A stretch of DNA of 64,000 bases from Caenicola sp034331105 (lineage in GTDB: Bacteria; Synergistota; Synergistia; Synergistales; Synergistaceae): NCBI GenBank assembly GCA_034331105.1, contig JAXQGB010000011.1, positions 124,001 through 188,000 of the forward strand, written 5' to 3'. The notes beneath the pieces were generated by a model. It was given only the letters and a program-made list of their open reading frames with translations, was not told the origin of the DNA and did not search any database. Within the stretch, counting starts at the first letter, position 1; each line of letters starts with the position of its first letter. Shown here piece by piece: positions 1-8,081 of this stretch. The position numbers and the translations under genes are program-made.

Positions 1-949
1 TGATGAGTTCTTTCTCGTGCTCCGCGGAAATAGCTATAAGGAGGCCTCCGGAGGTCTGGGGGTCGAATACAAGGTCTTCGGCGAAGATGCCTATTTTTGA
101 CTCGTTAATTACTTTGGAGCCGGAGTGTTCCTTATTCCTGTATGCTCCGGCAGGGATCAGTCCCATATCTGCCATTTCCTTTATCCCCGGAAGGAGAGGT
201 AGTCTTTCCATTTCTATCTCCAATGTCGTCCCTTCAGAAAGCAGATCAAGGGAGTGGCCTGCGAGGCCGAATCCTGTTACATCGGTGCATGCTGTTACTG
301 ATTTGCATATTTCCTCTGAAAGTATAGGGGGGATTGAATTAAGCTTCGCCATGCTTTGCACGGCTGCATCTATGTTTTCATCTGAAAATAGTCCGGCCTT
401 GATCGCCGTCACAGCTATCCCGGTCCCTATCGGTTTTGTCAGGATCAGGACGTCGCCCGGTTTTGCCGTCCCGACTGTCCACATCCTGTCTTTTTTGACT
501 TCGCCGAAGACAACTAGCCCGTATTTTGGTTCTTCATCCTGGACGCTGTGTCCGCCCGCAAGCATAGCGCCTGCCTCAATGGCCTTCTGTGCACCGCCGT
601 TCAGTATTTCTTTAAGGACATCGAGGGGCTCGCAGTCGGTTGGAAAGCATACGACATTAAGAGCTATGAGGGGTTTGCCGCCCATGGCATAGACGTCACT
701 CAGGGAATTTGCTGCAGCTATTTTGCCGAAATACTCGGGGGAATCTACAACGGGGGTTATAAAATCCACCGTCAGGATCCCTACCCTTTCTTCGTCTATC
801 TTCCACAGCGCAGCGTCCTCGCCCCTGTTCCACGAGGCAATAAGGCTTTCATCCCTGAATACGGGAAGATCTTTCAGTAAACTGTCCAGCTCCGCCGGAC
901 CAATTTTTGCCGCTCAGCCACTTGTACGGGCACGTTCTGAAAGCCTCAT
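1..949 (-). CDS. selD: Selenide, water dikinase SelD, selenocysteine-containing, 3' end cut by window edge
   Basis: SelD makes selenophosphate from selenide and ATP, the selenium donor for selenocysteine and other selenium modifications. About 316 codons are visible. The gene is interrupted by one in-frame UGA at 916-914 (codon 12), in the context Gly-UGA-Ala-Ala-Lys-Ile-Gly-Pro. This is where SelD proteins carry their catalytic Cys or Sec, three residues before the essential Lys. Downstream, the ATP-binding DFITPVVDSP region, the AMGGKP motif, LAGGHSV, DVTGFGLAGH and the C-terminal DPQTSGGLL motif are intact, so this is not a decayed gene. The ATG at 949 has GAAAGG about 11 bases upstream, inside the end of birA. 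It is the last visible gene of the envelope and birA run. selA, selB and selC must lie elsewhere. The stop codon is outside the window. Confidence 0.95.
884..900 (-). promoter_or_regulatory. Putative bacterial SECIS hairpin of selD
   Basis: Starting 13 bases after the in-frame UGA, GUCCGGC (900-894) pairs with GCUGGAC (890-884), giving seven base pairs including one G-U, around the loop GGA (893-891). The loop begins 20 bases after the UGA and its first base is G. Both fit the known bacterial SECIS rules for SelB binding: a small apical loop with G in the first two positions, roughly 16 to 37 bases past the UGA. The structure comes from base pairing only; folding energy was not computed. Confidence 0.8.
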
Positions 950-965
950 ACAGATCCCTGCCTTT

Positions 966-1976
966 CTATTTCATTCGGAGATGGGTGACATCTGCCGCCG
1001 CAAATATCTTTTCTTTCTCTCCGACCTTTACGATAAGGGCTCCCTGCTCCGTTATTCCGAGAGCAGTGCCTGTAAACTTCTCGTCATCCTGTATAACGCT
1101 GATCTCTCTGCCGATAGTATCGCACTCTTTCCTGTAAGAGAAAAGGAGTTTTTCTTTTCCATCTGTTTTTTTGAGGTCCAGGATGTATGACGATAGACTG
1201 TGAAGTATGTGCGAAAGGAGAAGGGGCCTGGGAACTGTGTGGCCTTTCTCAATTCTGATCGAGGTGGCTATATCTTTGACCTCTTCGCTCATTTCATCCT
1301 CTGTGAAATTTACGTTAATGCCTATTCCTGTCACCGCGTAGTATATTCGATCCGGTTCACCCGCAGCCTCGCTGAGGATCCCGCATATCTTGCGTCCGTT
1401 CACCAATATGTCGTTGGGCCATTTGAGTTTCGCATCGACCTGGTATTTGTCTTTGAGTACCGATCTTACAGCTAATCCTGCAGCAAGGTTAAGAAGCTGT
1501 ACATCGCCCGGCCTGAGTTCTGGCCTCAGCAAAACAGAAAATAAAAGGTTTTTTGCTGCGGGAGCGTGCCAGGAACGTCCCCTTCTGCCTCTTCCCTCTG
1601 TCTGTTCATCGGCAACTGCGACTATGCCCTCGGGTGCGTCCTGTTGGGCAAGTTTCTTTATTGCGTGCTGGGTGGAAGTTATGGTAGGAAAATAAATAGA
1701 TTTGTTGAATAGTGGGTCATCCCTTAAAAGGAAATCTATCAGCGTCCGGCTCATGTGATCTGTATCGCTTAGGTTCCTTATCATATATCCCTTTTGAGGA
1801 ACGGATGTTATTTCAAGACCCTCTTCACGAAGCGCACAGATATGCTTGAAAAGAGCCTGCCTTGAAAAGCCAAGTTTTTCCGTGAGGACAGAACCTGGAA
1901 CAAACTCCCCCTCCGATGCTGCAAGATATTCCAAAAGCCTGTAGCGGCTGACAGATCCATCAATGCTATCCACCAA
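966..1976 (-). CDS. birA: Bifunctional biotin-[acetyl-CoA-carboxylase] ligase / biotin operon repressor BirA
   Basis: BirA attaches biotin to biotin-dependent carboxylases through biotinyl-5'-AMP, and in two-domain forms represses biotin genes. The 336-residue protein has an N-terminal winged helix-turn-helix (about residues 10-65) and then the ligase domain. The ligase domain has the biotinoyl-AMP loop GRGRRGRSW at 128-136, KWPND and the KICGIL segment. The length and the HTH point to the bifunctional (group II) type. The start is TTG at 1976 or GTG at 1973, just after the LptF/G stop; the weak GGGGTG ribosome site does not separate them. It is followed 16 bases later by selD. No BirA operator was recognised in the window. 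Confidence 0.93.
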   Translation of the reverse strand: MVDSIDGSVSRYRLLEYLAASEGEFVPGSVLTEKLGFSRQALFKHICALREEGLEITSVPQKGYMIRNLSDTDHMSRTLIDFLLRDDPLFNKSIYFPTITSTQHAIKKLAQQDAPEGIVAVADEQTEGRGRRGRSWHAPAAKNLLFSVLLRPELRPGDVQLLNLAAGLAVRSVLKDKYQVDAKLKWPNDILVNGRKICGILSEAAGEPDRIYYAVTGIGINVNFTEDEMSEEVKDIATSIRIEKGHTVPRPLLLSHILHSLSSYILDLKKTDGKEKLLFSYRKECDTIGREISVIQDDEKFTGTALGITEQGALIVKVGEKEKIFAAADVTHLRMK

Positions 1977-1980
1977 AAGA

Positions 1981-3120
1981 TCACCCCAACCTGTTCGCCC
2001 TAAGTGTCAGCCCGCCTCCAACAATGAGGAATACTATGTTGGCTATCCATGCGGCAAATACCGGATGGAGGTAACCGGCATCCCCGAGAGACTGGGTGAA
2101 AGAGAGGATGACATAATAAACAAAGACTATTATGACGCTCAAACCAAGCCCCATTCCGGAACTTGACCTCTGAGGCCTGCTTCCCACTGCCGCTCCGACT
2201 ATCGCCAGTACCAGACATGCCCAGGGAACTGAAAAACGAAGGTTGAGTATCATCACTATCTTGGATACATCCATACCTTTCTGCTTCATCATACTGATCT
2301 CACGTAACAGCTCATTCAATGTCATTTCGTCAGGAGTCCTTGCTGTTCTTGCTGCTTCTTCAGGGTTGAGGTCAAGCTGGAGCGCCTGCTTGTCAAACGT
2401 GAAGAGAAGGGATACATCATTATCCTTGGTTATTTCGAAGACCCTGCCATCTTCAAGCCACCAGCTTCCGTCTATCCATTCGCCTTTTTTAGCGGAGACC
2501 AGCCTGCTGAGAAGGCCTTTCTCAAATTCCTGGACTATTACATCTTTCATCTTGCCATCTTTAATATCTATCCTGTTCACGTATATGACACGCTTAAGTT
2601 CTCCGCCGGATTCCTCTTTAAGGAATACTTTATCCTTGAATACAGGGGGAGATTGCTTGAAGACTTCGTAAGCCATCACGTTTGCTGCAGCCCTTTCACT
2701 TATTGGCACAAGCGTCTCATTGATAAAAAAAGCTCCCATTGAGACAAAAAATGCCATGATAATTACAGGTTTGATGATCCGGGTAAAGGAGATGCCGGAT
2801 GACTTGAGCGCTACCAGCTCAGAATTAGCCGATAGTTTGTTGAAGCCAAGCAGCGCAGCAAGCAGGCAGCTCATAGGTATGGCCGTTGCCGCCATTTTAG
2901 GCAGGTAATAGAGAAAAAGCCGAACTACAATACCTAATGGAACCCCATTTTTTATGATAAGATCTGCTATCCTGAAAAGGAGTCCTCCGGCGACCATGAT
3001 AATAGTAAAAGCCATCAGACCGAAGAAAAACGGACCAATTAGCTCGCCGAAGATAAACCTGTCAAGCGCTTTGAATTTTAGATATTTATCGTAAAAATTA
3101 TTATTCACTTTCGCCCTCAT
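1981..3120 (-). CDS. LptF/LptG family LPS-export permease
   Basis: Inner-membrane permease of the YjgP/YjgQ family, which with LptB drives lipopolysaccharide out of the inner membrane toward the LptC/LptA bridge. At 379 residues it is the usual size. There are hydrophobic segments near residues 25-50, 60-80 and 100-118, a periplasmic beta-rich middle (about 130-290), and three C-terminal membrane segments. The family signature NETLVP follows the third segment. Only one such gene is present here, so LptF versus LptG cannot be decided. The ATG at 3120 lies inside the end of kdsC (20-base overlap) without a clear ribosome site. The in-frame GTG at 3108 has GAGGG five bases upstream and may be the real start. 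Confidence 0.88.
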   Translation of the reverse strand: MRAKVNNNFYDKYLKFKALDRFIFGELIGPFFFGLMAFTIIMVAGGLLFRIADLIIKNGVPLGIVVRLFLYYLPKMAATAIPMSCLLAALLGFNKLSANSELVALKSSGISFTRIIKPVIIMAFFVSMGAFFINETLVPISERAAANVMAYEVFKQSPPVFKDKVFLKEESGGELKRVIYVNRIDIKDGKMKDVIVQEFEKGLLSRLVSAKKGEWIDGSWWLEDGRVFEITKDNDVSLLFTFDKQALQLDLNPEEAARTARTPDEMTLNELLREISMMKQKGMDVSKIVMILNLRFSVPWACLVLAIVGAAVGSRPQRSSSGMGLGLSVIIVFVYYVILSFTQSLGDAGYLHPVFAAWIANIVFLIVGGGLTLRANRLG

Positions 3121-3577
3121 TGATCTGAATTATTTTTTCAGCGCACTCACGGATCGCTCCGTTGCCACCGGGTCTCTCTGTCTTCCAGTCCGATGCACTA
3201 ACGACCTCCTGGACAGCATTTGCCACAGCTATTCCCAAGCCTGCCCATTCAATGCATTCTATATCAGGAATGTCGTCGCCCGCAAAAGCAATCTCTGCAC
3301 GTGTTAAATGGTTATTTTCTGCAAGCGCTTTAAGTTCGCCGAGCTTGTCTCTTGTTCCATTTATGCAGCCTGTGATCCTGAGGTCATCGGCTCTCTGCTG
3401 AGTCGCAGCTGAGTAACGGCCGCTTATAAAGAATACTTTGACGCCCCGGTCGATGAGTTTTCTTATTCCGTAACCATCCTGGATGTCGAAGCGTTTGAAT
3501 TCCCCGCCTTTTCCATCCATGTAGACTCCCCCGTCTGTAAGGGTCCCATCCACGTCAAGGGCAAAAAGCTTAATCAA
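3101..3577 (-). CDS. kdsC: 3-deoxy-D-manno-octulosonate 8-phosphate phosphatase KdsC
   Basis: HAD-family phosphatase that releases KDO from KDO-8-phosphate, feeding the inner core of lipopolysaccharide. Visible motifs are the nucleophile and acid pair DVDGTLTDG near the N-terminus, FISGR (motif II), and FAGDDIPDI (motif IV). At about 158 residues it is a small cap-less KdsC, as usual. The start chosen is TTG at 3577, overlapping the lpxA stop by a few bases, with GGAG nine bases upstream. An ATG at 3613 would add 12 residues and a 44-base overlap with lpxA. It lies between lpxA and the LptF/G permease in the lipid A operon, which supports KDO over other HAD substrates. Confidence 0.9.
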   Translation of the reverse strand: MIKLFALDVDGTLTDGGVYMDGKGGEFKRFDIQDGYGIRKLIDRGVKVFFISGRYSAATQQRADDLRITGCINGTRDKLGELKALAENNHLTRAEIAFAGDDIPDIECIEWAGLGIAVANAVQEVVSASDWKTERPGGNGAIRECAEKIIQINEGESE

Positions 3578-4397
3578 TGTCCTTTTCTCCGGGATCCCTG
3601 CGGTCCCAGTCATGATTTATCCTGGGAGAAAGTCCTCTTTTTGACTCAGATGCGAAGTCAAGTATCATCCTGCCTTCCTCAGTCGAGCCATATTTTATCT
3701 CAAGCTCGGCAAGCCCTTCACGGATAGTCCGCGCAGGATCATAGAGGGTCCTGAACATATCCCTTATGCGGCTTCTGGTTTGGGAGTCGAACCCCCTGCG
3801 TTTGAGTCCTATCCTGTTTATGTCATAGACTCTTATCGGAGCTCCGTCCGCCAGACAGAAGGGCGGGACGTCCCGTACTATCTTTGATAATCCTCCGATC
3901 ATGCAGTATGATCCGACATGGACAAACTGATGGAATCCGGCCATTCCGCCGACCACTACAAAATCGCCTATATGTGTGTGTCCTGAAAATCCGCATTTGT
4001 TAGCTATGGTGCAGTCATGTCCTATTTTAACGTTATGTGCAAGATGAACATTTTCCATAATAAAACAGTTGTCGCCCACAGTTGTAGCCTGGCCTTCGCC
4101 GACAGCCCTGTTCATAGTGACATACTCCCGGCACATGAGGTTCTTGCCTATCCTTACCCAGGTCTCTTCATTCCTGAAGGTGATATCCTGTGGTTCTCCT
4201 CCTATGACTGCATGATCGAAGATGGTGCAGCCCGAGCCCATTTCTGTGAAGTTGTATATGTGGACGTAGGCCCTGAGTTCAGTATCATCACCCAGTATCA
4301 CATTATCGTCCACCATGCAGAACGGACCTATCTTTACGTTATCACCAAGCTGTGCTTTTGGGGATACTATCGCTGTTGGATGGATATATACGCTCAT
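3570..4397 (-). CDS. lpxA: Acyl-[ACP]-UDP-N-acetylglucosamine O-acyltransferase LpxA
   Basis: First enzyme of lipid A synthesis, transferring a 3-hydroxyacyl chain from ACP to UDP-GlcNAc in the cytosol. The 275 residues start with left-handed beta-helix hexapeptide repeats (IHPTAIVSPKAQLGDNVKIG and onward). The catalytic His sits in the HLAHNVKIGHDC stretch (about residues 115-130). The C-terminal helical domain contains the GLKRRGF segment typical of LpxA. It sits between fabZ and kdsC. lpxB is not in the window. Confidence 0.95.
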   Translation of the reverse strand: MSVYIHPTAIVSPKAQLGDNVKIGPFCMVDDNVILGDDTELRAYVHIYNFTEMGSGCTIFDHAVIGGEPQDITFRNEETWVRIGKNLMCREYVTMNRAVGEGQATTVGDNCFIMENVHLAHNVKIGHDCTIANKCGFSGHTHIGDFVVVGGMAGFHQFVHVGSYCMIGGLSKIVRDVPPFCLADGAPIRVYDINRIGLKRRGFDSQTRSRIRDMFRTLYDPARTIREGLAELEIKYGSTEEGRMILDFASESKRGLSPRINHDWDRRDPGEKDID

Positions 4398-4403
4398 CCC
4401 GGT

Positions 4404-4874
4404 CTATGCCTCAGGTTTGAGGGTAAGACCTGAAGAGACTACACAGCCCATCGTACCTTCGGCAGCCAGATCTCCGTCAATTGTTGCCCTGAACTTGAAT
4501 TTGAAGTTGTTGCCCCTGCGCTTTACGAGAGTAGCTACCGTTTTTAGCTGATCTCCAGGTTTTACGGGCCTGCGAAATTTTACTTTGTCGATAGAAGTGA
4601 CATATACGAGGCGACGCTCGTTTTCCTTGATCTCGGTATAAAGCTTCAGCAGCACAGCAGCTACCTGTCCCATGGATTCAATGATAAGGACTCCGGGCAT
4701 TACGGGCTCATCGGGAAAGTGTCCCTGAAAAAATGGTTCATTTATCGTTACATTTTTAATTCCTGTGACCTCTACCAGGTCGTCTGTCAGCACCAGATCC
4801 TCGATCCTGTCTACCAGGAGAAACGGATAACGGTGCGGCAGAAGTTCCAATATTTTATTGATGTCATATTTCAT
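4404..4874 (-). CDS. fabZ: 3-hydroxyacyl-[ACP] dehydratase FabZ
   Basis: Hot-dog fold dehydratase of type II fatty-acid synthesis, acting on the same 3-hydroxyacyl-ACPs that LpxA and LpxD use. The 156-residue protein has the opening LPHRYPFLLVDRI and the catalytic block GHFPDEPVMPGVLIIE, with the His and Glu in place. It is placed between lpxC and lpxA, the common order in lipid A operons, where it balances membrane and lipid A acyl supply. Six bases separate it from lpxA. Confidence 0.95.
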   Translation of the reverse strand: MKYDINKILELLPHRYPFLLVDRIEDLVLTDDLVEVTGIKNVTINEPFFQGHFPDEPVMPGVLIIESMGQVAAVLLKLYTEIKENERRLVYVTSIDKVKFRRPVKPGDQLKTVATLVKRRGNNFKFKFRATIDGDLAAEGTMGCVVSSGLTLKPEA

Positions 4875-4910
4875 CCTTTATGCCTCCATTTAAAAAATTC
4901 GGTCAAACAA

Positions 4911-5729
4911 TTATATGACCCTTTTTATTCTATTTACAAGCCTTCCATGAAGATCATGTCCGGCACATATGCCAATGTAATGTGCTGTCGGGATAGATCC
5001 CAAGAGAGCCAGATCCCCGAGAAGATCGTTTATCTTATGTGTTGCGCACTCCAGGGGGAAGCGAACCCCGCCCTCATTTAAAAGGCCATTTTCATCAAAC
5101 ATAAGAGCATTTTCCAATGATCCGCCCTTAGCCAGACCGCTCTTTTTCAAGTAGTCAAGCTCCGAGGTCAGTCCAAATGTCCGTGCCTTTGATATCCTGT
5201 CAAGAAAGACGTCAGACGATATGAGGTACGATGCTTTCTGGGTCCCTACCGGAGTACCGGGATAGTCTATCACATAGGTGACTCTAAGTCTCTCCGAAGG
5301 CAGAGCCATTATCATACGATTTTTATCCGGATCGTCTATTGCGACCGGAACAGAGAGAGCTTTTTTTTTGAGTTTCTCCCCATATTCTGTTATCCCCGCC
5401 TTAAAGAATGCCAGGGCGAATGGGTGCGGACTTCCATCAAGTATGGGTACCTCTTCTCCCGTCAGCGCTATGACTGCGCTGTCGATCTCGAGCCCTACCA
5501 GGGCAGCCAGAAGATGCTCCGCAGTCCTTACAATGGTCCCGTCAGGAAGGCTGAATCCTGTAAGCCTTCTGTCCTCCTCTACGTGAGCTGAGGTAAGAGG
5601 GAAAAGTCCGTTCTCGGTGGAAAAATAAATGCCCTCTTTTTGAGAAGGGAGGACGGAGACTGTCGATATGTCTCCTGAATGCAGTCCTATTCCTGAAAAT
5701 TCTATCCGCTCAGAGATGGTAAGCGGCAT
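4911..5729 (-). CDS. lpxC: UDP-3-O-acyl-N-acetylglucosamine deacetylase LpxC
   Basis: Zinc-dependent deacetylase and committed step of lipid A synthesis. The 272-residue protein shows TAEHLLAALVG (first zinc His), ILDGSPHPF, CATHKINDLLGD with the second His and the zinc Asp, and the C-terminal GHDLH with the catalytic His. This is the standard stand-alone LpxC length, not the LpxC-FabZ fusion seen in Bacteroidota. The ATG at 5729 overlaps the lpxD stop by one base (TAATG), so translation is probably coupled. Confidence 0.95.
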   Translation of the reverse strand: MPLTISERIEFSGIGLHSGDISTVSVLPSQKEGIYFSTENGLFPLTSAHVEEDRRLTGFSLPDGTIVRTAEHLLAALVGLEIDSAVIALTGEEVPILDGSPHPFALAFFKAGITEYGEKLKKKALSVPVAIDDPDKNRMIMALPSERLRVTYVIDYPGTPVGTQKASYLISSDVFLDRISKARTFGLTSELDYLKKSGLAKGGSLENALMFDENGLLNEGGVRFPLECATHKINDLLGDLALLGSIPTAHYIGICAGHDLHGRLVNRIKRVI

Positions 5730-6766
5730 TATATTTTCTCCGATTCCAGTTTATCAAGTCTTTTTTCAATATTTTTGATATTTTTGATCGTATCAGGGAG
5801 CTGTCTGATGGATGCCATCTGACGGAGATCTTTTTTATGGTCAATTGCAGGAAAACCCGAGACGACTGAACCGGGAGTGATATCCTCTGTTATGCCGGCC
5901 CTTCCGGCAGCTATGACTCCATCCCCGACCCTTGCATGATTAGCCGCTCCTGACTGCGCTGCCATAGTTACGCCTTTCCCGAGCGTGCTGCTTCCAGCTA
6001 TCCCCGTCTGCGCAACAATGATGCAGTATTCTCCGATCGTACAGTTATGGGCGATCTTCACATGGCTGTCTATCTTTGATCCCCTGGATATCCTTGTTTC
6101 TCCGAAGGTAGCCCTGTCAATGCTTGAGCATACCCCGATCTCAACATCATCCTCTATCACCGTTGTACCTATCTGGGGTATGCGAAGCAGCGTCTTTTCA
6201 GAGTCAGGCATAAAACCGAACCCATCACATCCTATCACGGCGTTTGCATGAACTATGCAGTTTCGGCCCAGATAAGACCTGTCATATATAACTACACCCG
6301 GTTCTATCAATGTATTATCACCTATAGAAACGTGTTTTCCCACCCAGACATTCCCTGCAAGAACGCTCCCGTCGCCGATCCTGCATTGGTCTGACAAGAC
6401 GCAGCCGGGTCCTATCGTGACATTCTCTCCGATCACAGCGCTTTCCGATACCACAGCTGTTTCATGTACAGAGGGAAAAGAGTATTTTTTATCCGTATCA
6501 AAAAATTCAAGAAGCTTTACAAGCGCTCTTCTGGGGTCTTCAACTTCTACACCCTGCCCATTTTCAGGGATCCAGCCCTTTTTTGTGAGGAGCACAGCCT
6601 CGGGATGGACATACAGTATAAGCTTTTTTTCCCATAGGGGAGATATCGATCCGGGACAGGGATCTTCCGGTGAAGTTATGGATGTGACGATCCGGCTTCC
6701 TTCCCCCTTAAGCGTTCCGCCGATCATCTCCGCAATATTTGCCAGTGTCAGTCCTTCAATTCCCAT
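5729..6766 (-). CDS. lpxD: UDP-3-O-(3-hydroxyacyl)glucosamine N-acyltransferase LpxD
   Basis: Third lipid A enzyme, adding the N-linked hydroxyacyl chain. The 345-residue protein has the N-terminal uridine-binding domain (about 1-100). A long hexapeptide beta-helix follows, with the catalytic His in KIAHNCTIG, and then a C-terminal helix ending in the charged IEKRLDKLESEK stretch. The start chosen is the ATG at 6766, because AAAGGA lies ten bases upstream. An ATG at 6775 would sit almost on top of that site. It lies between the uncharacterised barrel gene and lpxC. Confidence 0.93.
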   Translation of the reverse strand: MGIEGLTLANIAEMIGGTLKGEGSRIVTSITSPEDPCPGSISPLWEKKLILYVHPEAVLLTKKGWIPENGQGVEVEDPRRALVKLLEFFDTDKKYSFPSVHETAVVSESAVIGENVTIGPGCVLSDQCRIGDGSVLAGNVWVGKHVSIGDNTLIEPGVVIYDRSYLGRNCIVHANAVIGCDGFGFMPDSEKTLLRIPQIGTTVIEDDVEIGVCSSIDRATFGETRISRGSKIDSHVKIAHNCTIGEYCIIVAQTGIAGSSTLGKGVTMAAQSGAANHARVGDGVIAAGRAGITEDITPGSVVSGFPAIDHKKDLRQMASIRQLPDTIKNIKNIEKRLDKLESEKI

Positions 6767-6788
6767 GTTTGTCATTTCCTTTCAAATA

Positions 6789-8081
6789 CTACAGGTTACC
6801 TATCATACGAAGTCCCAGTGAATCTTCGTCTCTGGTGTCATAATGAAGTTCAAAAGAAATATACTCAGTCGCCTTGTAGCCTATCGCAGCGTTATATTCT
6901 CCGTCTTCCCTCCAGCGGAGCCAGGCATAGGGCTTGTGCATCCTTGGTTCTATGTTGATCCTGCCCCACCACATACTGTCCCTTGAGGACCATTCTCCGC
7001 CCAGCCAGACATCTCCCCATGGAGACCATCTCAGACCCAACCGGCCTTCCGTATCCCAGTCCTGCAGCTCTATTATGCCCTCGCCATAGATCTCCATGTT
7101 CCAGTTTGAAAAAATTTTAAGTTTTCGTCCCAGATGTATGCCTATCTCTCCTGTTTTGTCCTCTGTACCGGCGTAAAGGGCTGCCCAGGCAGCTATCGTG
7201 TAATGCCTGCTCTCAACGTTGACTTTCATTTGTGATACCTGCCCGGCTGAAAAAGAGGACTTCGGTTCAGCTGATGTCCTTTCAACGATCCCCCTTGTCA
7301 GGAGAAAGTTCTCTGTCCATATATTTATATCTTTTTCATGTCTTTTAGCCCAGATAACAGGGAGTCCGATGAACGGGGAAGATCGTTCCATAAGGTCCTC
7401 TCTGAGGTCTTCGTGAAGCAGCGTGGGCAGGGAATTTGATGTGAGCGTCGGGTTGACTGCAAGCACAAGGGGCAGTTCAGGAGCAAGAGAGATCTTCATT
7501 ATATATTCTTCATTTTCGGAATGTACCATAAGTGTCGGTTTCCACCCGGGAAGGACCGGGGACAGGATCTTCAGCACCTCTTCTTTAAGGCCTGCGTCAC
7601 ACCAGTTCAACGCTTCGACAGGAAGACCATGGATAAGTTCGTTGAGCGGTTTTTCTATTGCTGCAATATCAGTTTTGATCCACTGAAGCGGCGGGTCCTG
7701 GATCTGGGGCGCCTGCACTTCGACCCCCCATTTATCCGGAATCTTTTCAGTGGACAGTCTTATCTTTATCACGCCTGAACTGATAGAGACTGAATCTACT
7801 TTGTACCCGTCGAAGAGCTTCCCGGATATGACTTCTATAACTTTTTCTGCATTTTCGTCCGACTGTGACTCAGGCATCCGTTCTGCTACCGCAGATATGC
7901 TTCTTTCTATTATCTGAGCAAGCCAATCAGGAACACCCTCTGCATCTACAGAATATGCAAATGCTCTGCCAGTAAACATAAGAAGGGTCGCGGCTATAAA
8001 GATGGCCGCAACCCATGATTTAAACAGATATTTGCCTTGCTTAGAAAAGTTCTCCGAAACCAAAGTGGAATCTGCCCTCAT
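6789..8081 (-). CDS. Uncharacterised exported protein, possible outer-membrane beta-barrel
   Basis: I do not recognise a named family. The N-terminus carries a signal peptide (hydrophobic VAAIFIAATLLMFTG, then AFA). The middle (about residues 40-300) is mixed. The last 130 residues are short alternating hydrophobic and polar strands rich in Trp, Tyr and Gly, separated by turns, which looks like a small outer-membrane barrel. It ends in Asn-Leu, not the aromatic residue BAM substrates usually carry. The ATG at 8081 or TTG at 8063 lies inside the 3' end of bamA, so the two are translationally linked; GAGGG ten bases before 8063 favours TTG. Its place between bamA and lpxD suggests a role in outer-membrane or LPS assembly, by context only. 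Confidence 0.6.
   Translation of the reverse strand: MRADSTLVSENFSKQGKYLFKSWVAAIFIAATLLMFTGRAFAYSVDAEGVPDWLAQIIERSISAVAERMPESQSDENAEKVIEVISGKLFDGYKVDSVSISSGVIKIRLSTEKIPDKWGVEVQAPQIQDPPLQWIKTDIAAIEKPLNELIHGLPVEALNWCDAGLKEEVLKILSPVLPGWKPTLMVHSENEEYIMKISLAPELPLVLAVNPTLTSNSLPTLLHEDLREDLMERSSPFIGLPVIWAKRHEKDINIWTENFLLTRGIVERTSAEPKSSFSAGQVSQMKVNVESRHYTIAAWAALYAGTEDKTGEIGIHLGRKLKIFSNWNMEIYGEGIIELQDWDTEGRLGLRWSPWGDVWLGGEWSSRDSMWWGRINIEPRMHKPYAWLRWREDGEYNAAIGYKATEYISFELHYDTRDEDSLGLRMIGNL

Noticed and set aside
3..692. 229-codon plus-strand open frame opposite selD
   Set aside because: It is the antisense shadow of selD, whose minus-strand reading has all SelD motifs.
914..916. UGA as a nonsense mutation in selD
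   Set aside because: The same three arguments hold: catalytic position, intact frame and hairpin at the right distance.
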